From Peromyscus leucopus (taxonomy: Eukaryota > Chordata > Mammalia > Rodentia > Cricetidae), in contig NC_051071.1 in the NCBI RefSeq assembly GCF_004664715.2, forward strand, positions 89,757,436 to 89,821,435: DNA of 64,000 nt, in the 5' to 3' direction. Every line of letters begins with the position of its first letter. Position 1 is the first letter of the stretch. Below, piece by piece: positions 22,483 through 32,639 of this stretch. The notes below the pieces were generated by a model. That model had not been told where the DNA came from, did no database searches, and saw only the letters and a program-made list of their open reading frames with translations. Both the position numbers and the translations under genes were made by a program.

Positions 22483-22902
22483 TATAGATGTAACCAACAG
22501 TCTTATTAAATAAGAAACACAGAACCAATGTAAAAGAGAAAGCCAAGAGGTCAGAGCTCAGAGCTAAAATAACCCTTCCTCCTGCAGTGTCCCAGCTTCC
22601 TGAAAGAGAGCTATATCCTGTCTGTCTGTCTTTTTATAGTATTTTGTTCTGCCTTCTCATTGGTTGTAAACCCAAACACGTGACTGCCTCGTCACTGTCT
22701 ATAGGTACAGCCCCCCAGGTCTTAAAAGCATATGTCTCCAATGCTGGCTGGATCCCTGAACACACAGAGATCTATGGGATTAAAGGCGTGTGCCACCACC
22801 GCCACACTCTTGCTATGGCTCTAATAGCTCTGACCCCCGGGTAACTTTATTTATTAACATATAATCAAAATCACATTTCAGTACAATTAGATTACCACCA
22901 CA
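22483..22902 (-). repeat. 5' LTR of intron 5 provirus
   Basis: 420 bp, collinear with the 3' LTR. Its U5 end reads tatagatg on the plus strand where the sister LTR has tgtagatg, a point change in the terminal dinucleotide. It carries the same TATA, B1-like block and poly(A)-type motif. Confidence 0.93.
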
Positions 22903-22908
22903 GATATC
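22903..22908. repeat. Provirus target-site duplication (right copy)
   Basis: Hexamer gatatc, identical to 15211-15216. The pair brackets the provirus exactly. Confidence 0.9.
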
Positions 22909-24160
22909 ACTAATTTTTAAAGACTAGGAATAATTAAGTATTTATGAGTAAAGTATTACCTAACAGTCTTTTAAAATACGTTAGTAAAAACTAGTTAGCT
23001 ATGACATAGTTAGCTGTGAAGTTCACCACTTCTCTATTACCCCTCCTGATCCTACACAAATCCTCACAGGAGTCACCAGGTCCACTCTGTTGCTCTTGCT
23101 CAAGTTTGTATCATTAAAACCTAACACAGGAGCTGGGAATAAATATTGACAGAAGATAAAGAAGGAGGGAGTGGGGGCAAAAGCTATCCTAGGTTTCCAT
23201 CCAGTTACAAAGATAAAATGATCTTGAAAAAGTAAACAAGGAGTGAAAGGTTTTATTTCAGCATAAAATTTAAAAGTACAGTCGACCATTGCAGAGAAGT
23301 CCAGGCAGGAAGCCGATGCAGCCGGTTACATCCAGTCAAGAGCACAGAGAGGATGAATGCATGCAAGCCTGTCAGTGTTCAACTCACTTTCCCCATTCTC
23401 ATGACACCCAGGACCCAAACCCAAAGAATGGTGCTGCCTAGGTGGGCTGGGTCTTTCCACATCACTTAACCCAATCAAGACAGTCACCTACAGAAATGCC
23501 CACAAGCCAACTAACTACAATTCCTCATTGAGACTGTCTTCTAGATGATTCCAGGTGGCTCCAGACTGTGTCAAGGTGAAAGCTGACACTAGCCACCAAA
23601 GACAGGATGAAATAAAAACACAGAAAGGCTACAGAAAATAACAAGCACTGAACAAGTCAGAACTAAATGCTAAAGAGACCAGGTACCACACTGGAGGGAA
23701 TAAATGCAGAGTGAAACACAGAGCCAGAGTCCTCAATCCCACATCATGTGTCAGTCCAGAAAGCATTCTGAAACAGCAAAGGGACAAGTCCTCGGGGAAG
23801 AGACAATCAACAGAAGAAAGCCCTTGTCAGATTCTCCATGAGTCAAGAGTTTAAGTCTGAGGAGGAGGAGGAGGCTCTTGTGAGTAACTTGGAAATGGCC
23901 ATGTGAGGAACACTTTTCCCTCCTGGATCACACTCCATTCCCAGGTTTAACCATTGTAAGAAGGCTTCCCAGCTCAATCTCCACTGTACATCATGTAACC
24001 AGCCACTCATTAATACAGAGAGCAGCCACCTGGACCACACACATTCTAGGAAACTGATGACTGAGGGTCTTGTTATCAACATGGGATTTGGGGTTTGTTG
24101 TTGTTGTTGTGTTTTGTTTTATTTTTGGTCTGAATTTATCAAGATTTTTCTTCATGTTAC
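22909..24160 (-). other. Intron 5 proximal part, no recognised gene
   Basis: Low-copy sequence with a GAG-rich patch near 23858. The 88- and 79-codon minus-strand ORFs show no family resemblance. Confidence 0.45.
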
Positions 24161-24313
24161 CTTGACATTTGACACTTCATCCAGATGCAGAAGTTCAAGG
24201 ACCTCATCAATTCGTCTTTTTCTTTCATCTCTTGTTATAGTCATTGGAAGTCGAAGAGCTGCTGAGAACTCTATATTGTCTCTCACAGTCACCGAGCACA
24301 TCACCTCGTCATT
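24161..24313 (-). CDS. Abcg3: Abcg3-like exon 5
   Basis: A 153-bp exon of 51 codons in phase 0 at both ends. The acceptor is ttaaccttaag and the donor gtaaca. It encodes residues 127-177 of the helical subdomain region, with SVTVRDNIEFSAALRLP and a C-terminal VLELLHLDE. The length equals the ABCG2 exon. The intron that follows in the gene (13421-24160) is large because it contains a whole provirus. Confidence 0.92.
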
Positions 24314-24858
24314 CTTAAGGTTAAATAGTATTTAAATTAAATATGGTTATCACTAAGACAAACATTTTAACAAATGTAACATAATTCTCATATAAACCAC
24401 ACACAATGTAATACTCTACTGAAAAAAAAAGCTTTCAGTGTTACTAATCTCAAGTCTAGAGCCTGAAGAAATCATTTCACACACACACACACCATCTTAT
24501 TTGCCTTCCAAGAGATTTAGCAGGTGACTGCTACCTGCAATTATTTGTAGAAAACAGCTTCTAAGCAGTGGAGAAAGATGAGGAAAGGGCAAAATCAGAC
24601 AACAGAAATCCTTTGTAGAAATAAATCACAGCTGTAGTTACTAATGCTGTTCTACAGCTGTCAGACTCCAGTCCTTCCTCATCTTCCTATTTAATAATGT
24701 CAGCCTCAGGCTAATCAGTCATTAGGAAATGCTGGTGTAGAGAAAGTTGGGACTGTATTCTGTCATGTAATTAATTGGAAGCACACAAATCTATAAGCTG
24801 AGCATCTACCCATACAGAAGCAGGGGAAATATAAAATTATAAACCCACCAACACTTAC

Positions 24859-24973
24859 TTGTGGTACATAACCAGAAGTACATTTGAAATTAGCAGGTCG
24901 AGGTTTCCCATTTATCAAAATATCTCCTGATAATCCACGTGGATCTTTCCTTGCAGCTAAGACATCTAGTAAC
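24859..24973 (-). CDS. Abcg3: Abcg3-like exon 4 (to Q-loop)
   Basis: A 115-bp exon, family length, with acceptor ctttgtag and donor gtaagt. It encodes residues 88-126, starting LLLDVLAARKDPRGLSGDI and ending GYVPQ. That Gln is the Q-loop residue and is retained. The exon ends in phase 0. Confidence 0.92.
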
Positions 24974-25086
24974 CTACAAAGGGTTATATATGTTGTATAG
25001 TTTATTTTCTCCCTTCAGTAAAAGCTATCAACTTTTAACTACTCAAAAAACAAAAATTCTGCATATCATAAGCTTAACTGAAATCA

Positions 25087-25087
<1 letters not shown>

Positions 25088-25136
<49 letters not shown>
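25088..25136. repeat. (CA)n microsatellite
   Basis: About 24 perfect CA units in intron 3, between exon 4 and the minisatellite. Confidence 0.95.
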
Positions 25137-25138
<2 letters not shown>

Positions 25139-25462
25139 TTTCTGCTCATTGTGTGCTCTAACACAGCCCAGACTTATGAATGCAAGACGTGATCCTCATG
25201 CCTGTCCATCCCTGCAATCTGACCTTGGGACTCAAACTCATAATGAGCTGTTGGATTTTGAGAATTGGGCCTAGTGATGATTTCTTGTTCCCAGAAAACT
25301 TTGCTCCATCTTCTAATTTTAATATTATCTCCCCGAAATAATAATATGACCCAACACCATATACAATCACTCTTTCATTTCCTATCAGTAAAGTGGACCT
25401 AGTAAGACTTTCTGTTCTTGGCAGAAAATTAAATGCACCATCCTGCACATTTTCCACAGCAT

Positions 25463-25876
25463 GTGGGACCAGACTCACACATATATACTCACAGGTACTC
25501 ACACAATATTTACAGACTCACACATACATACAGATATACTCACACAATACTTACAGACTCACACATATATGCTCACATCTATACTCACACAATACTTACA
25601 GACTCAAAATTACATACTCACACAATACTTACAGACTCACACATATATACTCATGGGTACACTCACACAATACTTACAGACTCAAACATATATACTCACA
25701 GTTACACTCACACAATGCTTACAGACTCAACATACATACTCACAGATATATTCACACAATACTTACAGACTCACACATATATACTCACACAGTAGTTACA
25801 GACTCACACATATATACTCACACATATACTCACACAGTACTTACAAACTCACACATATACACTCACACAATACTTA
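25463..25876. repeat. Minisatellite in intron 3 of the Abcg3-like gene
   Basis: A core cacaatacttacagactca recurs about nine times with small variants, spaced about 31 to 47 bp apart, separated by (c)acacatatatactcac-type filler. The array ends about 80 bp from exon 3. Because unit length is variable and not a multiple of three, the ORFs across it (114-162 codons, His/Thr/Tyr-rich) are artefacts. Confidence 0.9.
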
Positions 25877-25953
25877 AATAACGCCTGTGGAAGTGATTTT
25901 ACAGCACAGAAACTGGATACAAAGGGCTCGCATGTGCTTTCCGTTATACTCAC

Positions 25954-26013
25954 CAAGATCTGCTCCCATCTTCAGGTCCCATGATGGCATTGAGGCCAGG
26001 TCTCATGATCCCA
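25954..26013 (-). CDS. Abcg3: Abcg3-like exon 3 (degenerate Walker A)
   Basis: A 60-bp exon, exactly the family length. The acceptor is tttgcag and the donor gtgagt. It encodes residues 68-88 and includes GIMRPGLNAIMGPEDGSRS. The Walker A P-loop, normally GxxGxGK(S/T), reads GPEDGSRS here. The invariant Lys is Arg and one loop glycine is replaced, so normal ATP phosphate binding is not expected. Mouse Abcg3 has the same kind of change. The exon lies only about 80 bp from a minisatellite in intron 3. Confidence 0.92.
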
Positions 26014-27597
26014 CTGCAAACACAAAGTCATACTGGTTGATTTTTCTATTTAAAGAAGTTATATTAGCTTAGTGTCTACACTGAATATTCTATTGAAAGT
26101 GGATGGAATTGTACACACATAATTAGTACAAACTCAAAGGAAAAAATTTAATGTTAATATAAGTATATTGTTTATGATGAGAGATGTTGGATGCTAGTGG
26201 AGACTCATCAGAAATATGCCTCACATATCACAAAATCCTTTTTGTTTATTATTTAAATGGCTTCTCTTATTAAAACATGGTGCATCTAAGTTCAGTGTTC
26301 CTTGAAGCAAGCAGTAGGTTCTCATGAAGTCTCTATTACACATATGGGCTTTATGTGTCAAGTACACAACAGCTTCTTGCTCATGTTTGATGATCAGTGT
26401 CTTCATACAGCCCTGATTACTGCCTCGTAAACCTCATCACAACAAACCAATGATTCATGGGATATCAGTAGCAGTGTCATTACTATTAAAATAGAATCAA
26501 ATCAAAATCAATGCATCTTAAATAGAAATCCAAAGACTAGAAAGAAGTTCTCCAAAGGACAGGAGAGAATTACCAAGTTTAACATTCAAAACAAAACAAA
26601 TCACCACCTTAATGAAAATAGGAAAGCTAAATACAAAACCAAAAAAAAAAAATGATGACTTCCTTTCCTGATAATGTGAATAGAATACTCTCAGTTTAGA
26701 ATTGGGAGACTCAAAAAAAACCAAAAAAAAAAAAAAAAAAAAAAATAGAATTGGGAGACATCCCTCAAGTAGAGGACATTCTTCATGGATGTATAGGTAC
26801 AGCACAAACACAAGGTATGTCAGAAAACTGATTGATTCACAGTAGTGAATATTCAGATTAAAAAGGCATATTCTTATAGAAAACTTAGCTACATTCCTAT
26901 TTCTTATTTCAATCCAGATAATGTGTCAATCCTTTGCCCTGCTCATTCCCCTCTTAGTAAGAAAATGATGGAAGTTCTGGTGGAGGAGCAGAAATGACCA
27001 GTGCCATAAAACAGAGGCCATGGTTGGGGTTGGGAGGAAGAGTCTATGCAGACTGAGCAGGGAATCTTGGTGTGTGTGCTCTGTCCTCAGAAATTTGTCG
27101 GAACCATGCCTTCTCTATGTTATGGAACAATGTGTGGAATCTTGGTTTTAGCTCTTCTTAGCTCTTAATGAATTTTGACCAAATACATGAGGATCCAGAC
27201 TTCCTGCTGTTGGGACTTCCTCATTGCTTCCATCTCATCACTTGTAACTGACCCAGACAGCCTGTCAGAAACTCTCAGTTCAGCTATAAGAGTGCATGTG
27301 TGGACAGACATATACAATTCTTTTATATATTCAAATTTCTAGGTATTATATTTTCAATATTTCCTCATCATACTTTGATTTTAATAGTGTCTTTGATATT
27401 ATGTTTTAATCCCTAGTTGAATTTTATTGAATTAAAATAATTTCTCATGGTGTTTTTGGTGTGTAATATGTCTAAGGGATTGTCAAGCTTGTTTGTGTTT
27501 TCAAAAAACCAACTTTTGTGTCATTAATCCAATAAGTTGTTCTTTTAGTCTCTATCTCATTAATTTCACTGTGATCATGAATCTATCTGCATATGAC
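26014..27597 (-). other. Intron 2 content
   Basis: Contains A-runs at about 26641-26652 and 26713-26744, the latter likely an old retroposon tail. An antisense fragment of LINE-1 ORF2 lies at about 27410-27590 ('ccaacttttgtgtcattaatcc', 'tagtctctatctcattaatttcac'). No gene is recognised. Confidence 0.55.
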
Positions 27598-27599
27598 AA

Positions 27600-27925
27600 A
27601 GTGAGGCTGGGGGATGTTTCATTGGGTAAAGCACTTGCTGTGTGAGGGTGAGAACCTAAGTTAAACATCCAGAATTCACATGACCTTCGGTGCAGTAGTG
27701 GCCACCTGTAACTCCATGCTCTATGGAGAGATGGAGACAGAGACAGGAGAATCCCAGGACACTTGAAGACTGCTAGCCTGGGGCACCCAGCAGTGAACAG
27801 TGAGAGACTGTGTCTGCAACATGATAGAAGGTGAAGACCAATGCTCAAGGTTGTCCTGTGATGTCCTTGTGCCATGGGTGTGTCATAGTGTCCTCACATC
27901 TGCACATGTGAACTTGTACACACAC
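27600..27925 (+). repeat. B4-type SINE
   Basis: tRNA-derived head (gaggctgggggatgtttcattgggtaaagcacttgctgtg) followed by a B1-like half (cctgtaactccatgctc, gcctggggcacccagc). It is followed by an AC-rich tract to about 28060. Confidence 0.7.
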
Positions 27926-28058
27926 ATACACTTACACACACATGTAAACAGATATAAGGATATATACTTACACACCCATATAAACAGATATACACACATA
28001 CACTTAAACACACAATAAACAGAGATATACACTGAACACACACAAACACACACACAGC
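27918..28058. repeat. AC-rich simple repeat
   Basis: Interrupted tacacacacatacac / taaacagatata units, 68 bp from the exon 2 donor. Confidence 0.85.
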
Positions 28059-28125
28059 TTATGATAATAGACAACTTGTTGAAAAAGTTATAAAATATGC
28101 TGATATCTTTAGTTCATGCCCATAC

Positions 28126-28347
28126 TTGACATTAGATAGTCTTTCTTTCTCCTCTGTTTTTTTACAAAATGGAAAGCCACTCTGCACTGTCTCTCGATAG
28201 CTGATGTTATGAAAACTCAACACAGCCTCTCCAGTCAATGTGTCTGGGTCACTGGAGTCCATTCCAGGAAGGTCACTGGGATTTCTTTCTATCATTGGGA
28301 TTGCAACAGGGTCATTATTGGAAGACATCTCAAGAGGTTCTTCCTTC
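28126..28347 (-). CDS. Abcg3: Abcg3-like exon 2 (start codon; N-terminus)
   Basis: The splice acceptor is ttgctgttccttctacag at 28348-28365. The exon holds 19 bases of 5' UTR, then the ATG at 28328-28326, and ends before a donor gtatgg at 28125-28124. It encodes residues 1 to 67 plus two bases of codon 68. The protein starts MSSNNDP and contains MIER and the stretch EAVLSFHNISYRETVQSGFP, as expected for the N-terminus and first beta strands of an ABCG NBD. The 203 coding bases equal the ABCG2 exon 2 coding length. The ATG was chosen because it is the first one in the exon and aligns with the family start. The ORF extends artificially upstream into the intron. Confidence 0.93.
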
Positions 28348-28717
28348 CTGTAGAAGGAACAGCAATAGTGAGTTGATGGTCTACACACACATCATTATTA
28401 CACAGCACAGCACACTTCAGGATTGTTTTAGACTATGAAGTCATAGGCAGATTCCTTCCTGATTAACAGTCCATATGGCTATGATTACCTAAGGACCCAA
28501 TGAGAAGCAGACGGAACTGAGTACATAGACTCCCCTTAGACACCAAATTCCTAAGAAACAAATGAGCCCTAATGAGCAGAATATACATGTGATTCATAAT
28601 TCATAAAGGAAGAAGGGGACAGACGAGTGGGCAGATTTGCCTTACTTGAAAAGCATATTATGATATAATGTAAGTTCAGATGTAGACTACATGACCACAT
28701 TACCACATGTGTGTGCA

Positions 28718-28721
28718 TGTA

Positions 28722-28754
<33 letters not shown>
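28718..28754. repeat. (GT)n microsatellite
   Basis: About 15 GT units beside a possible small exon at 28852-28914. Confidence 0.9.
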
Positions 28755-28756
<2 letters not shown>

Positions 28757-28851
28757 ATGTGTGTGTCTGATTATGGGGTATAACATAATAATAAGTTGCC
28801 CTTGCACAGTGATCAGGAGAAATTTCTGGTATTTCCAGACTCAAACTGTAC

Positions 28852-28914
28852 CTCTGGTCATTAGGCATCTTCAGAAGCCGAGAAGATGAACTGGTGACAA
28901 TGACATCAACATTG
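28852..28914 (-). other. Possible small upstream exon (63 bp)
   Basis: On the minus strand a pyrimidine-rich acceptor (ttcaacattcccattccag) and a donor (gag|gtacag) bound 63 bp about 500 bp upstream of exon 2. In one frame the segment reads SNVDVIV, which recalls the SNVEV of the ABCG2 N-terminus. It may be an untranslated exon, a relic of a duplicated exon 2, or chance. Confidence 0.25.
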
Positions 28915-28939
28915 CTGGAATGGGAATGTTGAAATTCTA

Positions 28940-31711
28940 GCAAGACTTAGATTTTAAGATGACAATAATTAGGGACACCAAATCAGTAGCTAAGCAGCTT
29001 AAGACTTTCAAGGAAAAAGAATACAAATGAAATTTAAATGTCTCTTTTCACAGGTTATTAATGTCTGCTTTAAAGTAAGACCTTTAGTGAAATGAGCTTG
29101 TAAAACAGTTTAAAATACCATCTTCAACACAGCTGGCTTTCCTTTCTAAGAGCTGACATCTTGGTGGTCAGCTCCTGCCTGTGAGGGACCAGCCGCTCAG
29201 GCAAGGCTCCTCCAGGAGCCACCTTAAAGCAGACAGGGTGGGAGCAGCTGTGTGAAGAGCTCTGATGACACCAACCAAAGCAGCCAGGGCTGAGGGACAG
29301 CAGCACTGGAGCCAACCCAGCCCCCTCCTGCCTTCCCTCCTGCCATGAGCACCTAAACCCTCAAAAGTACAGGGTGACTCCAGGAAAGGCAGGAAAACAA
29401 AACCTGCTAAACACATCTGGCATATGCCCTGTTATTCCTGGGAAAACCATTAGCAATCTGTCACCAGGCAAACCTGGATCCTCAGAACAATGGCATGCTC
29501 TAAACCCTGTGCCTTGAGGTCCAGAGGGCTGATGAGGCCTTGGGAATTCAGACAAACCAAACTATGGGGCCAAGCCTCTGCCACATCAGTGTGCTCTACT
29601 CAGACATTGCTGGAAGAATGTAAATCTTTCCTGTTCAAAACTGTTATCCAAAATTTCAATTACAAATTTCTAGGCATGTCAATAAACAAGATTAAGTATT
29701 CCTGAAGTGAGATCATAGAAAAAGGTTCTCAAGTAATCTAGACTGCAATTAGCAATCATAAATAATAGGGCAATTGATTGCTACACTCAAAGATAGAAAG
29801 GAATTACAGATTTCTCATCACAGGACACAAAATCTGCTTTAAAAACAATCATAATTAAGATTTCAGAAATGCATTTAGCAACCACCCAAACACTGATAGA
29901 TTAGGAAGGAGAACTGGAAAAATACACAACTGATATTGAAATGAAAACCATTCTGGATGAGAATTATCATAGGAAAAAAGAAGCTCCAAGTTGGAAAGAC
30001 AGAGAGGTACATGAGAGCATAAGAAGTCTGCAGGACTTGACAACAGGGTCTGAAGTAATTGAACAAGATCTCCTGTGAGGGGGAACCTGCGGAAGACAAC
30101 CAGCACATAGAGAATCACTGGCCTGGGCCTGAGAGGACAGGACAGTGCATGTGCAGCCTGTGTGAGGCCAGGGCAGCAACTCCAAGGTCAAAGAGGCTGC
30201 CCTGGTGACAACAGGCTGTCAGGAGGAACCCATCACTCTCATGAGCCTAAATCCAGCTCGGGTATTCCACCTGACACTGTCTCCTCCTGCATGGCAGAGC
30301 AGTACTGAGATAAATCATTGAATCAATCACTGTCATGGGGATGCCATGGGAAAAACATGCATGGATACACTTATGTCGTTCACATGTCAGATTATTGAAG
30401 AACAATGCATTCACAAGCTGCATCAACTTTCTTGCCTTTCATTTCACAGGCACTTTTGTTTTTTGTTTGTTTGTTTGTTTTTGTTTGTTTAGTTTTGTTT
30501 TGTTTTTGAGACTTGTGCTTTTGGCAAGTGTAAACTGGTTCCTTCCCATCTGAGTGACCACTATTGCCTCTCAGATCACAGACTGTATTGAACACAGTGA
30601 TACACAGTATCAAGAATGGTTACAGTGGTGCAAGGTTAAAGCAGAGTTGTGGAAGAAAAAACAGAGTTGATACACATGCAGCAGAGAGAGCTGTTCTAGA
30701 ACAGGGTGGCCAATAAATACTCAATTGGTTCAAGGCACAGTGTCAGTTCAAGATACAGAGAGGGTTCAAGGGGCAGATTGCTCCACACCTCAGAGCTGAC
30801 TCCAGGCATAAGGGGTCTGAACAAATGAGAGCTCAAGTGAGCCTCTTCACTTATGTGGTCATGGTGAGCAGAAGTCCTGGGGTCAGAGTTGAGAGTCTGT
30901 TGCCTTGTGTCTAGTTATGCAAACCTCAGGTGGCCTGATGATGGCTCAGTGGATATAATCCAAGTGAGGGCATGACAGCGCTTATTGCTCTGGTGTTCTG
31001 GACAAGGACACAAGCTTGATTTCTTAGGCAAGGTCTTCAAACATCCATGGGTCTAGATGTTCCCAGCTTGATATGCTTATAGGTAGGTATTTGTATTAAT
31101 AAGTTATTTATCAATCTATGTTTTACTATCTGTGCTGGACACTTATACACATAAGTTACAGAGTCATTTTGTATCAGCATTTGCTTTCAAAATGAAGCAA
31201 ACCACTGCAGTACAAAATAGAGTCACTCAAGGCAAGGCACACTCTGAAAACTACTGTCCTATGTAATACAAAGGAACATGGCTAGGCACAGCCCAAGCTC
31301 TACACACTTGGTCTCTCACAGTGCTAGAACCAGGAGCTTCTGTTCTCTGAGTTTGAGCTGTGGTGGGGATCCAAAACCATCAAGCACATGTCACGGTGCC
31401 CTGGGATGCACTGGGTGGTGGGCAACGATGAGGCACAGCCGTGCAGGTGGGAGTGACTGACAGACACACTCCTGGCTCAGGCTGTGGAGGCCTGAGGACA
31501 GGCAGCCCTGCCTCCTGTACTGGGAATGACATGGCTCCTGTGGATGACTGCTGAGCCTGAGAGTTCTGAGCAGGTGGCTGAAAGATTCTTTGGTTTGTGA
31601 AACTGCCTCATGCTGCAATTTGTGTGCAGTAGACAGGGGCTGAGAACTCGGAACCCCAGTGAAAGGATGACTCCATTTCCACAGACTCTTCCTTATTGCA
31701 TGGTGGTTTGC
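28940..31711. other. Low-copy stretch upstream of exon 2
   Basis: Contains a GC-richer patch at 29120-29560, a second at 30040-30240 and a (GTTT)n tract at 30458-30506. ORFs of 60-124 codons occur on both strands, with no motif I recognise. No gene is called. Confidence 0.4.
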
Positions 31712-32135
31712 TGTAACATGAATCTTATAAGGGGTGAATGCTGAAAGATCAGAGAAACAGAACAAGCCACAGCTAACCTCACCTCAACAACTCCTCAGCT
31801 GATCTCAAAGTGGAAGCCTCTGTATCCTCATCCGAATGGATCTCAGCTGAACTGCTGCTCAGAAGCCTAAGTCCTGGTCCTCACTCCTTAAATACCTTTC
31901 TGCTTCCTGCCATCACTTCCTGGGATTAAAGGCATGTGTCACCATGCCTGGCTGTTTCCAGTGTGGCTTTGAACTCACAGAGATCCAGATGGATCTCTGC
32001 CTTCAGAATGCTAGGATTAAAGGCATGTGTGCTACCATTTTCTGGCCTCTATGTCTGTTCAGCAGCTGTTCTGTTCTCTGACCCCAGATAAGTTTATTAA
32101 GGTGCACAATATATTGGGGAACACAATATCACACA
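31712..32135 (-). mobile_element. Solo LTR, family A, with near-perfect 6-bp duplication
   Basis: Starts tgtaacatgaatc and ends atcacaca. It shares 'accccagataagtttatta' and 'ttggggaacacaata' with the copies at 6373 and 42260. Flanks are gtttgc (31706-31711) and gtttac (32136-32141), one mismatch apart. Two B1-like antisense blocks (gggattaaaggcatgtgtcaccatgcc and taggattaaaggcatgtgtgctacc) lie inside. Confidence 0.75.
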
Positions 32136-32461
32136 GTTTACTGCCAGATAGGATCTGAAAATGCTTAGGCACACAGCTCAGCTCCCAGGACTTCTCTCCA
32201 TTGCAGAACTCCATGCTCTGTTTGGGATCCCCACTTCCCCCAAAGCATCCGGGAGACAAGGCTTTGTTTAGACAAACCCACAAACAGTGCCTACCTGGAC
32301 TACAGGCTGCAAAGACCTCTAGGGCTAGCAGTGGCAAAGAGTATACAAAAAAGTTCTTTAGTGTGAATGATGCTCTGGTACTATATTGTTTTTAATCTCT
32401 TGCTCTTTTCTCTTATTCTACTTTTTGTTTTTCTAATCTTATTTTCTACACCTTTTTGTTG

Positions 32462-32626
32462 TTTATTTGAGACAGAGTTTCTCTGGGAAGCCCTAGCTGC
32501 GGGGGGAGGGGGGGGGACACGGGACATGACACACACTACACTCATTCTGTAGACCAGGCTGGCCTTATATTGCCTCTGCCTCCTGAGTGCTGGGATTAAA
32601 AGTGTGCATCACCACCTCCTGTCCAT
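32462..32626 (-). repeat. Old B1 SINE with G-rich insertion
   Basis: Reverse complement of B1: tttgagacagagtttctctgg ... gtagaccaggctggcc ... gctgggattaaaagtgtgc. It is interrupted by a g-rich stretch at about 32499-32530. Confidence 0.75.
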
Positions 32627-32639
32627 ATCTCATTATTGT

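Larger units (their letters stand above)
15217..22902 (-). mobile_element. Class II (betaretrovirus/IAP-like) endogenous provirus, env-less
   Basis: A 7.7-kb minus-strand provirus with, in its own 5'-3' order: 5' LTR 22902-22483, tRNA-Lys primer site, leader with a (GA/TC)n tract, gag, a pro remnant, pol, a 2.2-kb region without env, polypurine tract, and 3' LTR 15637-15217. It sits in intron 5 of the Abcg3-like gene in the same transcriptional orientation. All coding genes carry lesions (in-frame stop, frameshifts, changed active-site residues, a deletion at the integrase end). The two LTRs differ at roughly 20 of 420 positions by eye, so it is not a very recent insertion. Replication competence is excluded. 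Confidence 0.93.
2984..28347 (-). other. Abcg3: Abcg3-like ABC half-transporter gene, exons 2-10 (partial)
   Basis: A gene-level view of nine minus-strand exons: 28347-28126, 26013-25954, 24973-24859, 24313-24161, 13420-13284, 10215-10064, 7964-7863, 6243-5993 and 3066-2984. Exon sizes and phases follow ABCG2, with the conserved 60, 115, 153, 152 and 83 bp exons. The 137-bp exon lacks seven codons relative to ABCG2. The reading frame is open for about 418 residues and all intron ends are GT/AG. Residue by residue it resembles mouse Abcg3 more than Abcg2 (NNDP near the start, MIER, DLP, NISY, MYAQS, CVTPF). The family is made of membrane half-transporters of NBD-TMD order that work as dimers. 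Abcg3 is known for an unusual NBD unlikely to hydrolyse ATP. Function here is inferred. A lineage-specific Abcg3 duplicate is also possible. The C-terminal half is outside the window. Confidence 0.9.

Noticed and set aside
25393..25881. Evenly repeated short units that could suggest a CRISPR array or a His/Thr/Tyr repeat protein
   Set aside because: Unit spacing is irregular, spacers are themselves CA/TA-rich and similar to each other, there are no cas genes, and the host is a rodent. It is a minisatellite.
2984..28347. Assignment to Abcg2 instead of Abcg3
   Set aside because: The NBD lacks the signature motif and has the Arg, Asp and Asn replacements, and exon 9 and exon 2 match the Abcg3 pattern. 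Abcg2 keeps all catalytic residues.
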